Below are positions 11,255 through 20,387 of a stretch of DNA of 64,000 bases, piece after piece; position 1 is the first letter of the stretch, and every line of letters begins with the position of its first letter. A model generated the notes under the pieces. It was not told the DNA's origin. It made no database searches and saw nothing but the letters and a program-made list of their open reading frames with translations. The stretch is from Promethearchaeota archaeon (lineage in GTDB: Archaea > Asgardarchaeota > Lokiarchaeia > Helarchaeales > RDOG01), in NCBI GenBank assembly GCA_011365055.1, contig RDOG01000017.1, positions 1-64,000 on the forward strand, read 5' to 3'. The position numbers and the translations under genes are program-made.

Positions 11255-11591
11255 ATTAATTTCTCAGAATTCGAGTGTGTACTTCTGATCTCCTCCATTT
11301 AGCAAAGAGTTAATTTAAAATTGACAGAAATAAAAAAATATTAGAGACATTCTACTTTTTTTTTAATATTAAAAAAATGTTTTTGTTTATTTAAAAACTT
11401 TATGATTGTCTTATATTCGATTATTTAAATAAAATTTATTAATAATATGTCTCTATTTCATTTTTGGTAAAAAAATTTCATTTTTTTTACTGAATTTACA
11501 AATAAATGATGAATATTTGGTGATTTTACTCTAAATAATATATGTTTCTTAATTGAGTTATTGAGGCCAGAAATATCAAACATCTAAGAAG

Positions 11592-13985
11592 GTGATAAAA
11601 ATATGGACTCTTGAAGGAATATTAAAAAAATTAAATCTTCGATTAGAATTTTTAAATAATGATTTCACAAATATTGATGAATGTACAATATTTAGCGAGG
11701 ATATGAGTAATGAGGAGTTTTTAAAAAAAGAGGAAGAGTTTTTCACGGAAATTAAAATGGTTTTTGAACGAATGGTTGAGAAGAAAGAAGAATTAAATAA
11801 AAAAAAGAATAAATCCATATATAGAGGGCATCGAATAATTCTTTTAGCTTATTTTTTTAATTATGTATTTAATAATACTTCTAAATATTTTCAAATTATA
11901 AATAATCTACAGAGATCGAAGAAAAAATATATTCAAACTTCGATATATACTATTTTGTTTTTTGTTTTTTATGCAATAAAAGAAAATAATGATGAAATTC
12001 CCTTTAAATTTAATGGAGAAGTAAAGGATTTTCCAATATATGATTATTTTAATGGTCATACTGTAGAAATATTGTCTTCGGAATCTTTTCAGAGAGGCGA
12101 TTATTTTAATATTTATAACGTAAAAAATTCCGAAATTTTAATTAGAAAAGAACCAATAAAGACGTATTATCGAATTTTAAATTTAGATAAGGCTATCCGA
12201 TTCTTTTTTAAATTATCTGAAAAATTCAAATCCAAGAACGTAGATATATTTTATTTATCAATAAAAGAATATGAATGTGCAGATATAGATTCGCGTATAA
12301 AATTACTATTCGAGAAAATTAAAGCAAAAAAAATTTCTAAACCGGATATTAATGAGATAATATTTAATAAAATAGAAGACCATAAATCAATTGAAATAAT
12401 GAAATTAGATTCTGAGGAAACTCCGATTAAATCACAATATTTAAATAATTATTTCATTCAGAATCAACGAAATTACATAGCAATTATTTTTATCAATTCT
12501 GGAATATTAACCGAGTCATTTATTTCTAATTTTTGTGATAAATTTGGAATACCCATTAAGATCTCCTACGAGATGAAAAATGATAATTTTTCCAATTTTA
12601 ATGCCTATTTAAACAAATTATCACAACTTTTGATAAAATATTCGGCAAATCCTGAGCAGGAGAATTACTTTACAATGCAAAATTTTCTAGAACATTGTAA
12701 ATGGCATGTTGATAATAAAATTCCTCTTGAAGCAGAAGAATTTATTCAAGAATATAAAGATAAATATTTAATATACCTAATTTCAAGAACCCCAAAAATT
12801 TTTTGTGAACTACTTAAACAAAGGTTAGGATTTTCTGGCTATTTCTCTGCATCTCAGGTACAGTTCGATGATTCTGGGAAATTTTTAAAAATTATAGGAG
12901 ATAAAGATGGGTTCAATAAAAAAGAAATAACAAAGAAGATTTTAAAAGATCTCAATTTTCCAGATTACAAGTCCGTGACTATCAGTTCTTCGTTACGAGA
13001 TATAGAATGGCTGAATAAATCTCGTGGTGGAACCTTTATTGGAAAGATATCTGAGTTTGATAGAGAAAAACTTTCAGATAAAGTAAAAGAATATCCTAGT
13101 TTAAAAAATGAGAAATTTAAAACCATATTGAATGGAAATTTACTATATATAGAAGGAACACCTGATGAAGAGGTGGAAGTTCATCATGATTTAGATTTTT
13201 CTGGAAAAGAATTAATTCTGAAATTGTCCAATGAGCAAGAATTAATCAAAAATAATATAAAAAATGTTCTAGATACTAATTTTAGAGAGAGATTCGCTGG
13301 AAAAAAATGTAAAATAGTCAACTTAGAATGCGGCCCTGGAAATCTTATTGATGAATTAAAAGAGTTCTTGCTTAAAAATAACATGCTAATTGATGCTATC
13401 TTAATTGATAATAATAAAAAAATTGAAGAAAAGTTTAGTGAACGTAGCGATTTTAGAAAAGTTAGTGTCGAAGTATTTGTTTATAGGACCAAAGAGAAAT
13501 TTGATATGATCATCCAAAATTTTTCTCTTTATAAGATTATAAGAAAGCATGAAGCACCATACCCCGAGGAAATTTTAAATAGAATTTATGAAATTTTAGC
13601 CCCTCAAGGTATTTGGATCATAACAATGGTTTCTAGCTCTGGATTTTATAAAAAATTAATGAATACTTTTTTTAAAGAAATTCATGGATTTGAACCGATG
13701 TTAACAGATTGGGAATTACGTGGAAAGGATTATTTTAAGGGGTTTCATCCTATACATAAAAAAATAACAGCTGGTATAATTTTCGATAAAAATCAAATAA
13801 TAAATTTAACTAAATTTCTGTTAAGTTGTAGAACTCATGATCATTTATTAAAATTAAAAGATATGGAGATGAAAATCATTGAATTCATACAAGAAAATAC
13901 AATCAAAACTAATGGAAGTAAATATAGCTTCGAGATGGAAATAGATTTTATAGTAATACGTAAAGATTCTAAAAATACTGATTAA
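11592..13985 (+). CDS. Large protein: degenerate HAD-like core plus class I methyltransferase domain
   Basis: This 797-residue protein starts at a GTG (11592). An ATA nine bases on sits at ideal distance from the GGTGAT that overlaps the GTG and could be the true start. Residues 1-290 are not recognised. Residues about 295-485 follow the SerB-like HAD layout: a strand where motif I belongs (IFINSGIL, without DxD), helical cap, motif II ISRT (S398), hairpin FDDSGKF, lysines at 443-444, and SSSLRD (465-470) at motif IV. Residues about 570-720 look like an S-adenosylmethionine methyltransferase with motif I LECGPGN (578-584) and APQGIWIITM as a late strand. The HAD part looks inactive; substrate unknown. 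It has no close neighbour on its strand. Confidence 0.7.
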   Translation: MIKIWTLEGILKKLNLRLEFLNNDFTNIDECTIFSEDMSNEEFLKKEEEFFTEIKMVFERMVEKKEELNKKKNKSIYRGHRIILLAYFFNYVFNNTSKYFQIINNLQRSKKKYIQTSIYTILFFVFYAIKENNDEIPFKFNGEVKDFPIYDYFNGHTVEILSSESFQRGDYFNIYNVKNSEILIRKEPIKTYYRILNLDKAIRFFFKLSEKFKSKNVDIFYLSIKEYECADIDSRIKLLFEKIKAKKISKPDINEIIFNKIEDHKSIEIMKLDSEETPIKSQYLNNYFIQNQRNYIAIIFINSGILTESFISNFCDKFGIPIKISYEMKNDNFSNFNAYLNKLSQLLIKYSANPEQENYFTMQNFLEHCKWHVDNKIPLEAEEFIQEYKDKYLIYLISRTPKIFCELLKQRLGFSGYFSASQVQFDDSGKFLKIIGDKDGFNKKEITKKILKDLNFPDYKSVTISSSLRDIEWLNKSRGGTFIGKISEFDREKLSDKVKEYPSLKNEKFKTILNGNLLYIEGTPDEEVEVHHDLDFSGKELILKLSNEQELIKNNIKNVLDTNFRERFAGKKCKIVNLECGPGNLIDELKEFLLKNNMLIDAILIDNNKKIEEKFSERSDFRKVSVEVFVYRTKEKFDMIIQNFSLYKIIRKHEAPYPEEILNRIYEILAPQGIWIITMVSSSGFYKKLMNTFFKEIHGFEPMLTDWELRGKDYFKGFHPIHKKITAGIIFDKNQIINLTKFLLSCRTHDHLLKLKDMEMKIIEFIQENTIKTNGSKYSFEMEIDFIVIRKDSKNTD

Positions 13986-14086
13986 TCTAATAACACAGAA
14001 TATCTAAAGAATTTTAATAATTTAAAAAATAATCTAAAGAGAAGAGTTTTATTATATTAGCTCGCTTCCCGTAAAAAAAGAGGAAA

Positions 14087-15550
14087 TTAGAAATTAATAA
14101 TTTGAGCTAATTTTTTAGCTAATTTTTTCTTTTCTTCTAAATTTGCTAGACGGTTTATCATAATTCTTTGAGCTTGGGGTGACCCAGCGCCATGCATTGA
14201 TTCTGTCAAATATCCAACTGCGGCTCGACCTAACACTAAATTTTCAATTAATCGCATCATTTTAATTCTATCAATTGGATCAATCCCTTCAGCACCAGCT
14301 AGATATTTCTCAATAATTTTTCTAGAAGTAGGATTTTTTAATTCCTTAGCACTAGGACATGTAACAAATAACCCCCCTGCAATATCATGAAGAAGACGAG
14401 CAATTTCAAATGGAAATCTGGTAATATTTTGCTTGCAAACATTAGCCAGCAAAAGATCAATTAAATAATTTCCTGCATTTGTTTTTATTCCGTTTGCCGA
14501 GCAAGCAATGCCACAAGAATACAGTGTTTCATTTAAATGATTCATTTCAGTTATTTTATCGCGAATATGTGAGGCTTTTTGGACCCCATTATACTCTGCA
14601 ATCGTTGCAGCTGCTCCAATAAGCACGTCCCCAACACCCACTTTGCATCCACCATAACTTTGACGATGATATCCTGCAAAAGATTCAACTAATTGTCCAC
14701 AAAATTCGGTTTCACCATACATAAAAATTCGTTCATTGGGAACAAAAATATCATCAAATACGATTAAACATTCTTGTCCCCCAAATTGATTCCCACAATC
14801 CACGTTACCTTCTTCGCTCTCATCTAATCTTCGTAGATCACAAGATTGGCGACCATAAAAATATGTAATCCCAGGATGATCTGCCGGAATGGCGCAACAG
14901 ATTGTAAATTTCTTTTCTTCATTTCGCATTGTTAAAGTGGGCATAATTAAATGCTCATGTGAATTAACAGCACCCGTTTGATGTGCTTTAGAACCTCGGA
15001 TTACCACGCCATCATCTCTTGTTTCTATTACATGGAAAAAAACGTCAGGATCTTTCTGTTGTGATGGTCTTTTACTTCTATCTCCTTTTGGATCAGTCAT
15101 GCACCCATCGATGACCCAATCTTTTTCCTCTAATAATTTTACATATTCAATGAATCGTTGATGATATCTCGTGTTATGTTTTTTATCAATTTCATATGTT
15201 GTTAAAAAAACAGCATTAATTGCATCCATTCCAACACAACGTTGGAAACAAGTTCCACAATTTTGGCCTAATAATCTAAGCATGTTAACTTTTTTAATAA
15301 GATCTTCAGTACTTTGATGAAGATGGCAAAATCTATTGATAATTTTTCCCGTTAATGAGGATTTCGTCGTTAAAAGATCCCTATATCTCGGATCTTCTGC
15401 TAATTCATATGTCAATGCAACGGAATTGATAGATGCCTTAATTATAGGATGTTCCACGGGATTTTGAATTTCCTCACCTAATAAATAAATTTTAAGGTGT
15501 TTTCTATTTTTCAGACTCTCACGATATTCTTCACCGTTCATTAATGTCAT
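14087..15550 (-). CDS. abfD: 4-hydroxybutyryl-CoA dehydratase / vinylacetyl-CoA isomerase
   Basis: This 487-residue [4Fe-4S] flavoprotein dehydrates 4-hydroxybutyryl-CoA to crotonyl-CoA. Cluster ligands known from the Clostridium enzyme (Cys99, Cys103, His292, Cys299) are matched by C101 and C105 in GTCFQRCVGMDA and by H294 and C301 in YHRQSYGGC, all with a constant offset of two. The FAD/substrate region HQTGAVNSHEHLIMPT is intact, so the enzyme should be active. In archaea it serves the 3-hydroxypropionate/4-hydroxybutyrate cycle or 4-hydroxybutyrate/4-aminobutyrate breakdown. No other enzyme of either route lies alongside it, so its pathway here is open. Confidence 0.95.
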   Translation of the reverse strand: MTLMNGEEYRESLKNRKHLKIYLLGEEIQNPVEHPIIKASINSVALTYELAEDPRYRDLLTTKSSLTGKIINRFCHLHQSTEDLIKKVNMLRLLGQNCGTCFQRCVGMDAINAVFLTTYEIDKKHNTRYHQRFIEYVKLLEEKDWVIDGCMTDPKGDRSKRPSQQKDPDVFFHVIETRDDGVVIRGSKAHQTGAVNSHEHLIMPTLTMRNEEKKFTICCAIPADHPGITYFYGRQSCDLRRLDESEEGNVDCGNQFGGQECLIVFDDIFVPNERIFMYGETEFCGQLVESFAGYHRQSYGGCKVGVGDVLIGAAATIAEYNGVQKASHIRDKITEMNHLNETLYSCGIACSANGIKTNAGNYLIDLLLANVCKQNITRFPFEIARLLHDIAGGLFVTCPSAKELKNPTSRKIIEKYLAGAEGIDPIDRIKMMRLIENLVLGRAAVGYLTESMHGAGSPQAQRIMINRLANLEEKKKLAKKLAQIINF

Positions 15551-15727
15551 TTCATCCTACCGCCAATTTTACTTAAATGTTAATGGAGTTTAAATTAAAA
15601 TAGAGAAAGAAAATTTTTAGCTATAATATCAATAATAATTTAGAAAATCCGTTTATTTTAATAATTTCATAAAAAAAAAGTTTAAAATAAAAAAGTAAAG
15701 AATTTAAAAAAATTCAAGATTTTATTA

Positions 15728-16405
15728 TTACTCTAATGTTTTAATTTCTCTCGTGATTTCTTTAGATGCTCTATTTATCTTAAGATATTCAACCTTTTTT
15801 TCTTCCATATGATTTTTAGCAATTTCCAAGATCATTTTTTCTAATTCTTCAAGAGACATGTCATCTTTATATTTCTCTTCCAATTCTTTCATGACGTCAG
15901 AATCATTGTTGCCTATTGCAATTGCTTTACACTCAAATTTAGCGCCACTGGGTTCTATTAAATGAACTTCAGTACCATTTCTATCATATCCTGCAAGAAT
16001 CAGAGAAACTCCAAATGGTCTCATACCTCGCTGAAGTAATTGTTGCATATAAGTTCCAAGATTCCAAGCAATGACATTAATATCAGGATCTTCTTTGTAA
16101 TATAAGCGTTGAACTTGTGCTTCAACCCTAATTCTTTCCACTAAGACTTTTGCATCAGATAATAAACCTGAATAAGCTGCAAAAACACCTTCATCTATCT
16201 GATTTATCTTCTCATTGGGTAAAATTAATTTATTGAATTCCTTTTGTTCGCTAATCATGATGATACCTTCTTTGACGCGTCCTACAATAACTAATGATCC
16301 GTGTTTAACAGCTTCTTTTGCATATTCTATCTGATGTATGCGACCATCAGGGCTAAACATAGTTGCAATTCTATCATAACCACCAACTTGATCGAAACCC
16401 ATCAT
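15728..16405 (-). CDS. psmA: 20S proteasome alpha subunit
   Basis: This 225-residue alpha subunit opens with GYDRIATMFSPDGRIHQIEYA, the conserved N-terminal gate helix region. Lys66 is at the position used for binding HbYX tails of activating ATPases, and the window's CDC48 has such a tail. The gene starts two bases after the psmB stop; its GGAGGT ribosome binding site lies within the last psmB codons. The two are clearly co-transcribed with psmB first. The C-terminus is helical and charged (LEELEKMILEIAKNHMEEKK). Confidence 0.97.
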   Translation of the reverse strand: MMGFDQVGGYDRIATMFSPDGRIHQIEYAKEAVKHGSLVIVGRVKEGIIMISEQKEFNKLILPNEKINQIDEGVFAAYSGLLSDAKVLVERIRVEAQVQRLYYKEDPDINVIAWNLGTYMQQLLQRGMRPFGVSLILAGYDRNGTEVHLIEPSGAKFECKAIAIGNNDSDVMKELEEKYKDDMSLEELEKMILEIAKNHMEEKKVEYLKINRASKEITREIKTLE

Positions 16406-16407
16406 TA

Positions 16408-17031
16408 TTAGCTACCTCCTTTTAATATTTCATTTATTTTTTCTTCAGATACAAGCTCATATCCATTCTTTGTAATAATTGCAACATCGATTCCATTTCC
16501 AGTATGGGGATTTCGTTCAATGGCAGCATTCAATGCTCTAACTGCTAATTTCACAGCATCTTCTCGAGAAATATCTCTTTTATAATTGCCTTCTAAAACG
16601 CCATAAGAAACTGGTGAACCGGAACCTGTAGAAATAAAATATTTATCTGGGATCAATGCACCACTAGGATCTAAAACGTATAAATGGGGTTCATTTTTCT
16701 CTTTATCTAGCCCAGCAATGATAATTTCCGTATATAATGGCATACCTTGTCTAAAACTACTATGAAATATCTTTGCGGTTAACTGGGCCGCTGCCGATAA
16801 ACTGATTTGATAGCCTCTTTCATATTTGTATAATTTAAATTCTGCTCTAAGCCTATCTATTAAGTCTTGGGCATCACTAACCAATCCTGCAATTGATATT
16901 CCTATAAATTCATCAATTTTGTGAATTTTTTCTCCTTGTTTTGATGCAATAAAACTTTCGCCTGCAGAAACTCTTCTGTCAGCTGCAAGAATTACTCCAT
17001 CATTACTTATTATACCTAGAGTTGTAGTCAT
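16408..17031 (-). CDS. psmB: 20S proteasome beta subunit
   Basis: This is the 207-residue catalytic subunit. The sequence begins M-TTTLGI, so the nucleophilic Thr1 is exposed by removing a single methionine instead of a longer propeptide. Asp17 (AADRR) and the lysine equivalent to Lys33 (SKQGEKIHKID) are present, as is the SGSPVSYG loop near the active site. A GAGGT ribosome binding site at 17039-17043 supports this start and argues against an upstream prosequence. It is first in the psmB-psmA operon. Confidence 0.97.
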   Translation of the reverse strand: MTTTLGIISNDGVILAADRRVSAGESFIASKQGEKIHKIDEFIGISIAGLVSDAQDLIDRLRAEFKLYKYERGYQISLSAAAQLTAKIFHSSFRQGMPLYTEIIIAGLDKEKNEPHLYVLDPSGALIPDKYFISTGSGSPVSYGVLEGNYKRDISREDAVKLAVRALNAAIERNPHTGNGIDVAIITKNGYELVSEEKINEILKGGS

Positions 17032-17084
17032 TTTAATTACCTCGTATTTTTAAAATATATAACATAATACCTCAAGTATTTCTA

Positions 17085-17099
17085 CATATATAATAAAAA
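17085..17099 (-). promoter_or_regulatory. Probable TATA box for psmB-psmA
   Basis: Read on the minus strand this is TTTTTATTATATATG, an archaeal TATA-like element about 54 bases upstream of the psmB start. That leaves room for a leader of about 25-30 bases. It was assigned by eye. Confidence 0.4.
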
Positions 17100-17180
17100 G
17101 TCGTGTATATTTTGACGGAGTTGATGAAAATTTGGTCAATATATTGACTAGGTTTTTTTAAAAAAATATAGAAGAGAAAT

Positions 17181-17714
17181 TTATGGATATGCCAAAAGAG
17201 CTATTTTCATGGAATCCCAATATAGTTTTTCAAACTTTTCTTTTCCAAATTTCTTTAAAAATAGTAGATGTGCTTGTAACATATCCCATTGTCCGAGATG
17301 CACCCAATCCCAAAGCATTGTTCCAAAATTATAACCAATCATTGGATTTTTTACTCGTTCTCGCCATTTTTTAACTGTTTCTTCATCCAATCCAAATTGT
17401 TTCAATTCTTCGAATGTTTTTATTTTTGCATTTTCACTGATTTCTGTATCTAAAAAAACTTCTAATATAGAATCCCATATATCAAATCGTTTTTCAACTT
17501 TTATATTATTTTTTAACGCAAATTTTTCTAATTCGTCTTTAAATTTTGCAGAAATAAATATTAATTCATTTTTAATCTTTATTTCTGGTGGAGCAGCTAA
17601 TAAATTAATTTCTTCTATTTCATATACCATGATTTTTTTGTTTGGATAAACTGATGCAGGAAAAAAATAATAATCAATAATTTGAATCCAATTATCACCA
17701 AATTCATAGGGCAA
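17181..17714 (-). CDS. Hypothetical protein
   Basis: This 177-residue soluble protein is not recognised. It is rich in aromatic residues (WIQIIDYYFFPASVYPNKK; MLWDWVHLGQWDMLQAHLLF) and has no signal peptide. The TTG start at 17714 has GGTGAT directly upstream. However, the frame stays open and protein-like for about 14 more codons (EDISRFEEYFGDN) with no standard start, so the N-terminus is uncertain. It is divergent from the DTD2 gene with only 45 bases between starts. Confidence 0.7.
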   Translation of the reverse strand: MPYEFGDNWIQIIDYYFFPASVYPNKKIMVYEIEEINLLAAPPEIKIKNELIFISAKFKDELEKFALKNNIKVEKRFDIWDSILEVFLDTEISENAKIKTFEELKQFGLDEETVKKWRERVKNPMIGYNFGTMLWDWVHLGQWDMLQAHLLFLKKFGKEKFEKLYWDSMKIALLAYP

Positions 17715-17759
17715 GTTATCACCAAAATATTCTTCAAATCTAGAAATATCTTCTAGTTA

Positions 17760-18581
17760 ATGAAAATTATCGTTACTTCAGAGGAAGATTTAGCTAGTCA
17801 GACCATAAAACAGCAATTATTAATTCAATATGAATTTAAAGAAAACGGAATATTTGAAGATAACACCATTTATTCTTATAAAAATAAAGTTAATTTAATA
17901 ACTATCAAAGGAAAATTAATCGAATCAGATTATTTATCAGATTATTTTACACCAGAACTTTTCATTTATGCAAGTAGGCATAAAGCAGAATCTCAGATGC
18001 CATCATTATTAACCCATTCTACTGGAAATTGGGGAAGCGGCAATCTCTTTGGAGGGCAGCCCAGATCAGTTTCTTATTCATCTCCTGAAGCGGTACGAAT
18101 AGCTTATCTTGAATTACTATATCAAAAAAAAGTATTAAATCTATCAGATTTTGATGTAACGATGGAAGTCACGCATCATGGTCCCTCCGAATTAAAAAAT
18201 CCCTTAGTTTTCATTGAATTAGGGAGCTCTGAAGAGTATTGGACCCATAAAGAAGGAGCTTTGGCAGTAGCTAGAGCAATAATGAAAGTAGTGGATAACA
18301 AATTAACATTCACCAATATCATTGGATTTGGAGGTACCCATTATTGTTCTAATTTCAATAAAATACTAGAGAAGAATGAAGATATTGCTATAGGACATAT
18401 CATTCCAAAATATGTAATAGATCAAGTAGGATCTGAATTAATTCTTTTAGCCTTTGAAAAAAGTAAAGCCAAATTTGCAGTTATTGACCATAAAGGTACG
18501 AATAGCGCTCAAAAACAAAAAATAAAAGAAATTTTAGAAAAAAAATCCATTCAATTAAAGCGTATTAAAGAACTAACATGA
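17760..18581 (+). CDS. dtdA: D-aminoacyl-tRNA deacylase, archaeal DTD2 type
   Basis: This 273-residue enzyme removes D-amino acids wrongly attached to tRNA. It shows the DTD2/GEK1 signatures: SRHKAESQMPSLLTHSTGNW, FGGQPRSVSYSSP, MEVTHHGPSELKNPLVFIELGS and the histidine-bearing GFGGTHYCSNF followed by GHIIPKY. Length is normal for the family. It is transcribed divergently from the hypothetical gene on its left. DTD2 is typical of archaea and plants, which supports the archaeal origin of the window. Confidence 0.95.
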   Translation: MKIIVTSEEDLASQTIKQQLLIQYEFKENGIFEDNTIYSYKNKVNLITIKGKLIESDYLSDYFTPELFIYASRHKAESQMPSLLTHSTGNWGSGNLFGGQPRSVSYSSPEAVRIAYLELLYQKKVLNLSDFDVTMEVTHHGPSELKNPLVFIELGSSEEYWTHKEGALAVARAIMKVVDNKLTFTNIIGFGGTHYCSNFNKILEKNEDIAIGHIIPKYVIDQVGSELILLAFEKSKAKFAVIDHKGTNSAQKQKIKEILEKKSIQLKRIKELT

Positions 18582-18691
18582 ATATTAATTTCTAAGTTTA
18601 TTAATGATTAAAAGTAAATTTTATTATTTAAGAAAGTACGAATATTAAACTTGAATTAAAATTTGTAATTTTTTTGAGGGTGGTTTTTTTC

Positions 18692-19510
18692 GTGTTAGGT
18701 AAATGCAATTATTATGATTTTTGCAGCCCAAATGAGAGGCAAATTGAAGGTAAGAGTGAACAATATTGTATTGGTGCATGTGAATTATGTTTAAAATTTA
18801 AACGTTTAGAATCCATAAAAATAAAAGAAAATTTAAATCCATACGAAAAAATAAATAGAATTGTGGTTACAATTTCAAGTGAAGTTCACAATATATTAAA
18901 TAAAAATGTTAATATTGCCATTTTTGATTCTGATTCAAATTTATTACATTCAGATTCTAATATTAAAGATTCTGAGATAAGTTACCTTAAAAGTTATATT
19001 AGAAATAATGTAGATGGAATGGAAATAGGTGAAAGATTAATTAGTTCATATGATGATAGAATTTTTGGATTATATAGAGTTATAGAAAAAGCCTTAATTG
19101 TTTTATTCATTAAAGAAGGATTTGAAGAAGAATACATTTCATTAAACGTACAAGTCGATAAATATTCCACTGAAATACAAGAGGCAGTTGAAATGTTTAA
19201 GGATCATTTTCTAGTTTATCATGAATTTTCATTAGATACAGGTTCTCAATCAATAGTTGAGATTTTCAACTCTTTAAAATCAAAAATTGAACAGAACCTC
19301 ACTGCAATTGAAATTGCTGAATACATGGAAAAAGCAAGGGATGAAATTGCATTAATTTTTGCGTGGCACCCTGTACTTTATGAAATTACAATATTTGCGA
19401 GAGATAAACTGAAAAAATATCCTATTTCGAGGAGTTTAGATAAATCAGATAAAGCTGCATTATTAGAATATTTAGAAAATTGGAAAAATCGATTATATAT
19501 TAAAACCTAA
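18692..19510 (+). CDS. Cys-rich N-terminus plus roadblock-like domain protein
   Basis: I place the start at the GTG at 18692 because a strong GAGGGTGG lies just upstream; a TTG at 18674 would bury that site in the coding region. Within the first 35 residues are five cysteines (CNYYDFC, then YCIGACELC), suggesting a metal or iron-sulphur site. Residues about 50-140 read as helix, strands and helix (RIVVTISSEVHNIL, NIAIFDSDSNLL, ALIVLFIKE), the roadblock/LC7 order. The C-terminal half is helical. It is first in a run with a CruF-like membrane protein seven bases downstream. Function unknown. Confidence 0.65.
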   Translation: MLGKCNYYDFCSPNERQIEGKSEQYCIGACELCLKFKRLESIKIKENLNPYEKINRIVVTISSEVHNILNKNVNIAIFDSDSNLLHSDSNIKDSEISYLKSYIRNNVDGMEIGERLISSYDDRIFGLYRVIEKALIVLFIKEGFEEEYISLNVQVDKYSTEIQEAVEMFKDHFLVYHEFSLDTGSQSIVEIFNSLKSKIEQNLTAIEIAEYMEKARDEIALIFAWHPVLYEITIFARDKLKKYPISRSLDKSDKAALLEYLENWKNRLYIKT

Positions 19511-19529
19511 TTATTAAGTGAAAATATCA

Positions 19530-20387
19530 ATGGATATAGATGATTTTGATAAAAAATATGCGATTATTATTTATTCAATTTTAATTTTGACCATTACTTT
19601 CTTTACTATTGTTCACCATCTTTTTCCTTGGATACTTTCTGTCCCAGATGCGAATTTAGGACCTTATTTATTTCCAGAAAATCTTCGCCTCTTTGAACTC
19701 ATATTCTGGGATTCTACCGCTATAATTTTATCAACAATATTATATCATTATATGATTAAAAAGCATGGGTTTTGGCTGGCCTCGCTATTTTTAACAGGTT
19801 CTGTAATTTTCACTGGACTAGAAGAATGCATGTGGATATACGGCGGACGGTTCGGTTGGACTTATCCAACGTATTTTTTTACTAAAGCAGGTTTATGGTT
19901 TTTTGATATACCAGTTTATACTTGTCTTGGATGGTTTATCCTTGCCTATTGTTGTGTGTTTATTGCTGAAAAATTAACTGAACAAAAGAAAGTAATTTTA
20001 ACAGCAGGACTTGGTGGACTTTTTGCAGTGATGGTTGATTTATGGATAGATCCCCTAAATGTAAACTTGGGAGAAATTGCATTAAATACAGGTGCAAAAG
20101 GTAATTGGGTATGGGAAATGACGAATACTCTCGACATTTTTTCCATTCCTTTTATGAATTTCTTAGGTTGGTTCTTGGTAATTTTCCTTTTTGCAGCCTT
20201 ATGGGGGAAAGTTCGGATAAAATTTGAAAATAATGAATGGGACAAGAAAAAGGGTACACTAATCTTTTATGGGATGATCCCATTACTTCTACTCACTTGT
20301 TTGATAACGTTATATTCAGTAGAAATGTTCATTATCAAACCTTTCTTTGCAAATATAAACATACCATTTCCAGTAGGTGAGTTATGA
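19530..20387 (+). CDS. Multi-pass membrane protein, CruF-like (DUF422 carotenoid hydratase family)
   Basis: About 285 residues form roughly seven membrane segments. The conserved motifs resemble the DUF422/CruF family, known from haloarchaeal bisanhydrobacterioruberin hydratase: TGLEECMWIYGGRFGWTYPT, FDIPVYTCLGWFILAY, MVDLWIDPL and NWVWEM followed by FSIPFMNFLGWFLV. The ATG at 19530 follows AAGTGA; a GTG four codons upstream is less likely. The stop overlaps the next start by four bases (ATGA). A CrtI-family flavoenzyme lies on the opposite strand just beyond, which supports a role in carotenoid or other isoprenoid modification. The exact reaction is uncertain. Confidence 0.65.
   Translation: MDIDDFDKKYAIIIYSILILTITFFTIVHHLFPWILSVPDANLGPYLFPENLRLFELIFWDSTAIILSTILYHYMIKKHGFWLASLFLTGSVIFTGLEECMWIYGGRFGWTYPTYFFTKAGLWFFDIPVYTCLGWFILAYCCVFIAEKLTEQKKVILTAGLGGLFAVMVDLWIDPLNVNLGEIALNTGAKGNWVWEMTNTLDIFSIPFMNFLGWFLVIFLFAALWGKVRIKFENNEWDKKKGTLIFYGMIPLLLLTCLITLYSVEMFIIKPFFANINIPFPVGEL

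Larger units (their letters stand above)
10780..11591. other. Non-coding stretch, about 810 bases, with inverted repeats
   Basis: No open frame is supported here. The stretch is AT-rich but carries three separate inverted repeats (10810-10854, 10900-10929, 11229-11254) and loosely repeated GATGTTAAA and ATTTTTCC words between 10968 and 11070. It separates the possible longin-like gene (minus strand) from the plus-strand HAD/methyltransferase gene, so both promoters lie here. It could also hold an untranslated RNA. Confidence 0.5.

Noticed and set aside
11592..13985. Active phosphoserine phosphatase
   Set aside because: The motif order resembles SerB, but the DxD nucleophile motif is missing, so phosphatase activity is not expected.
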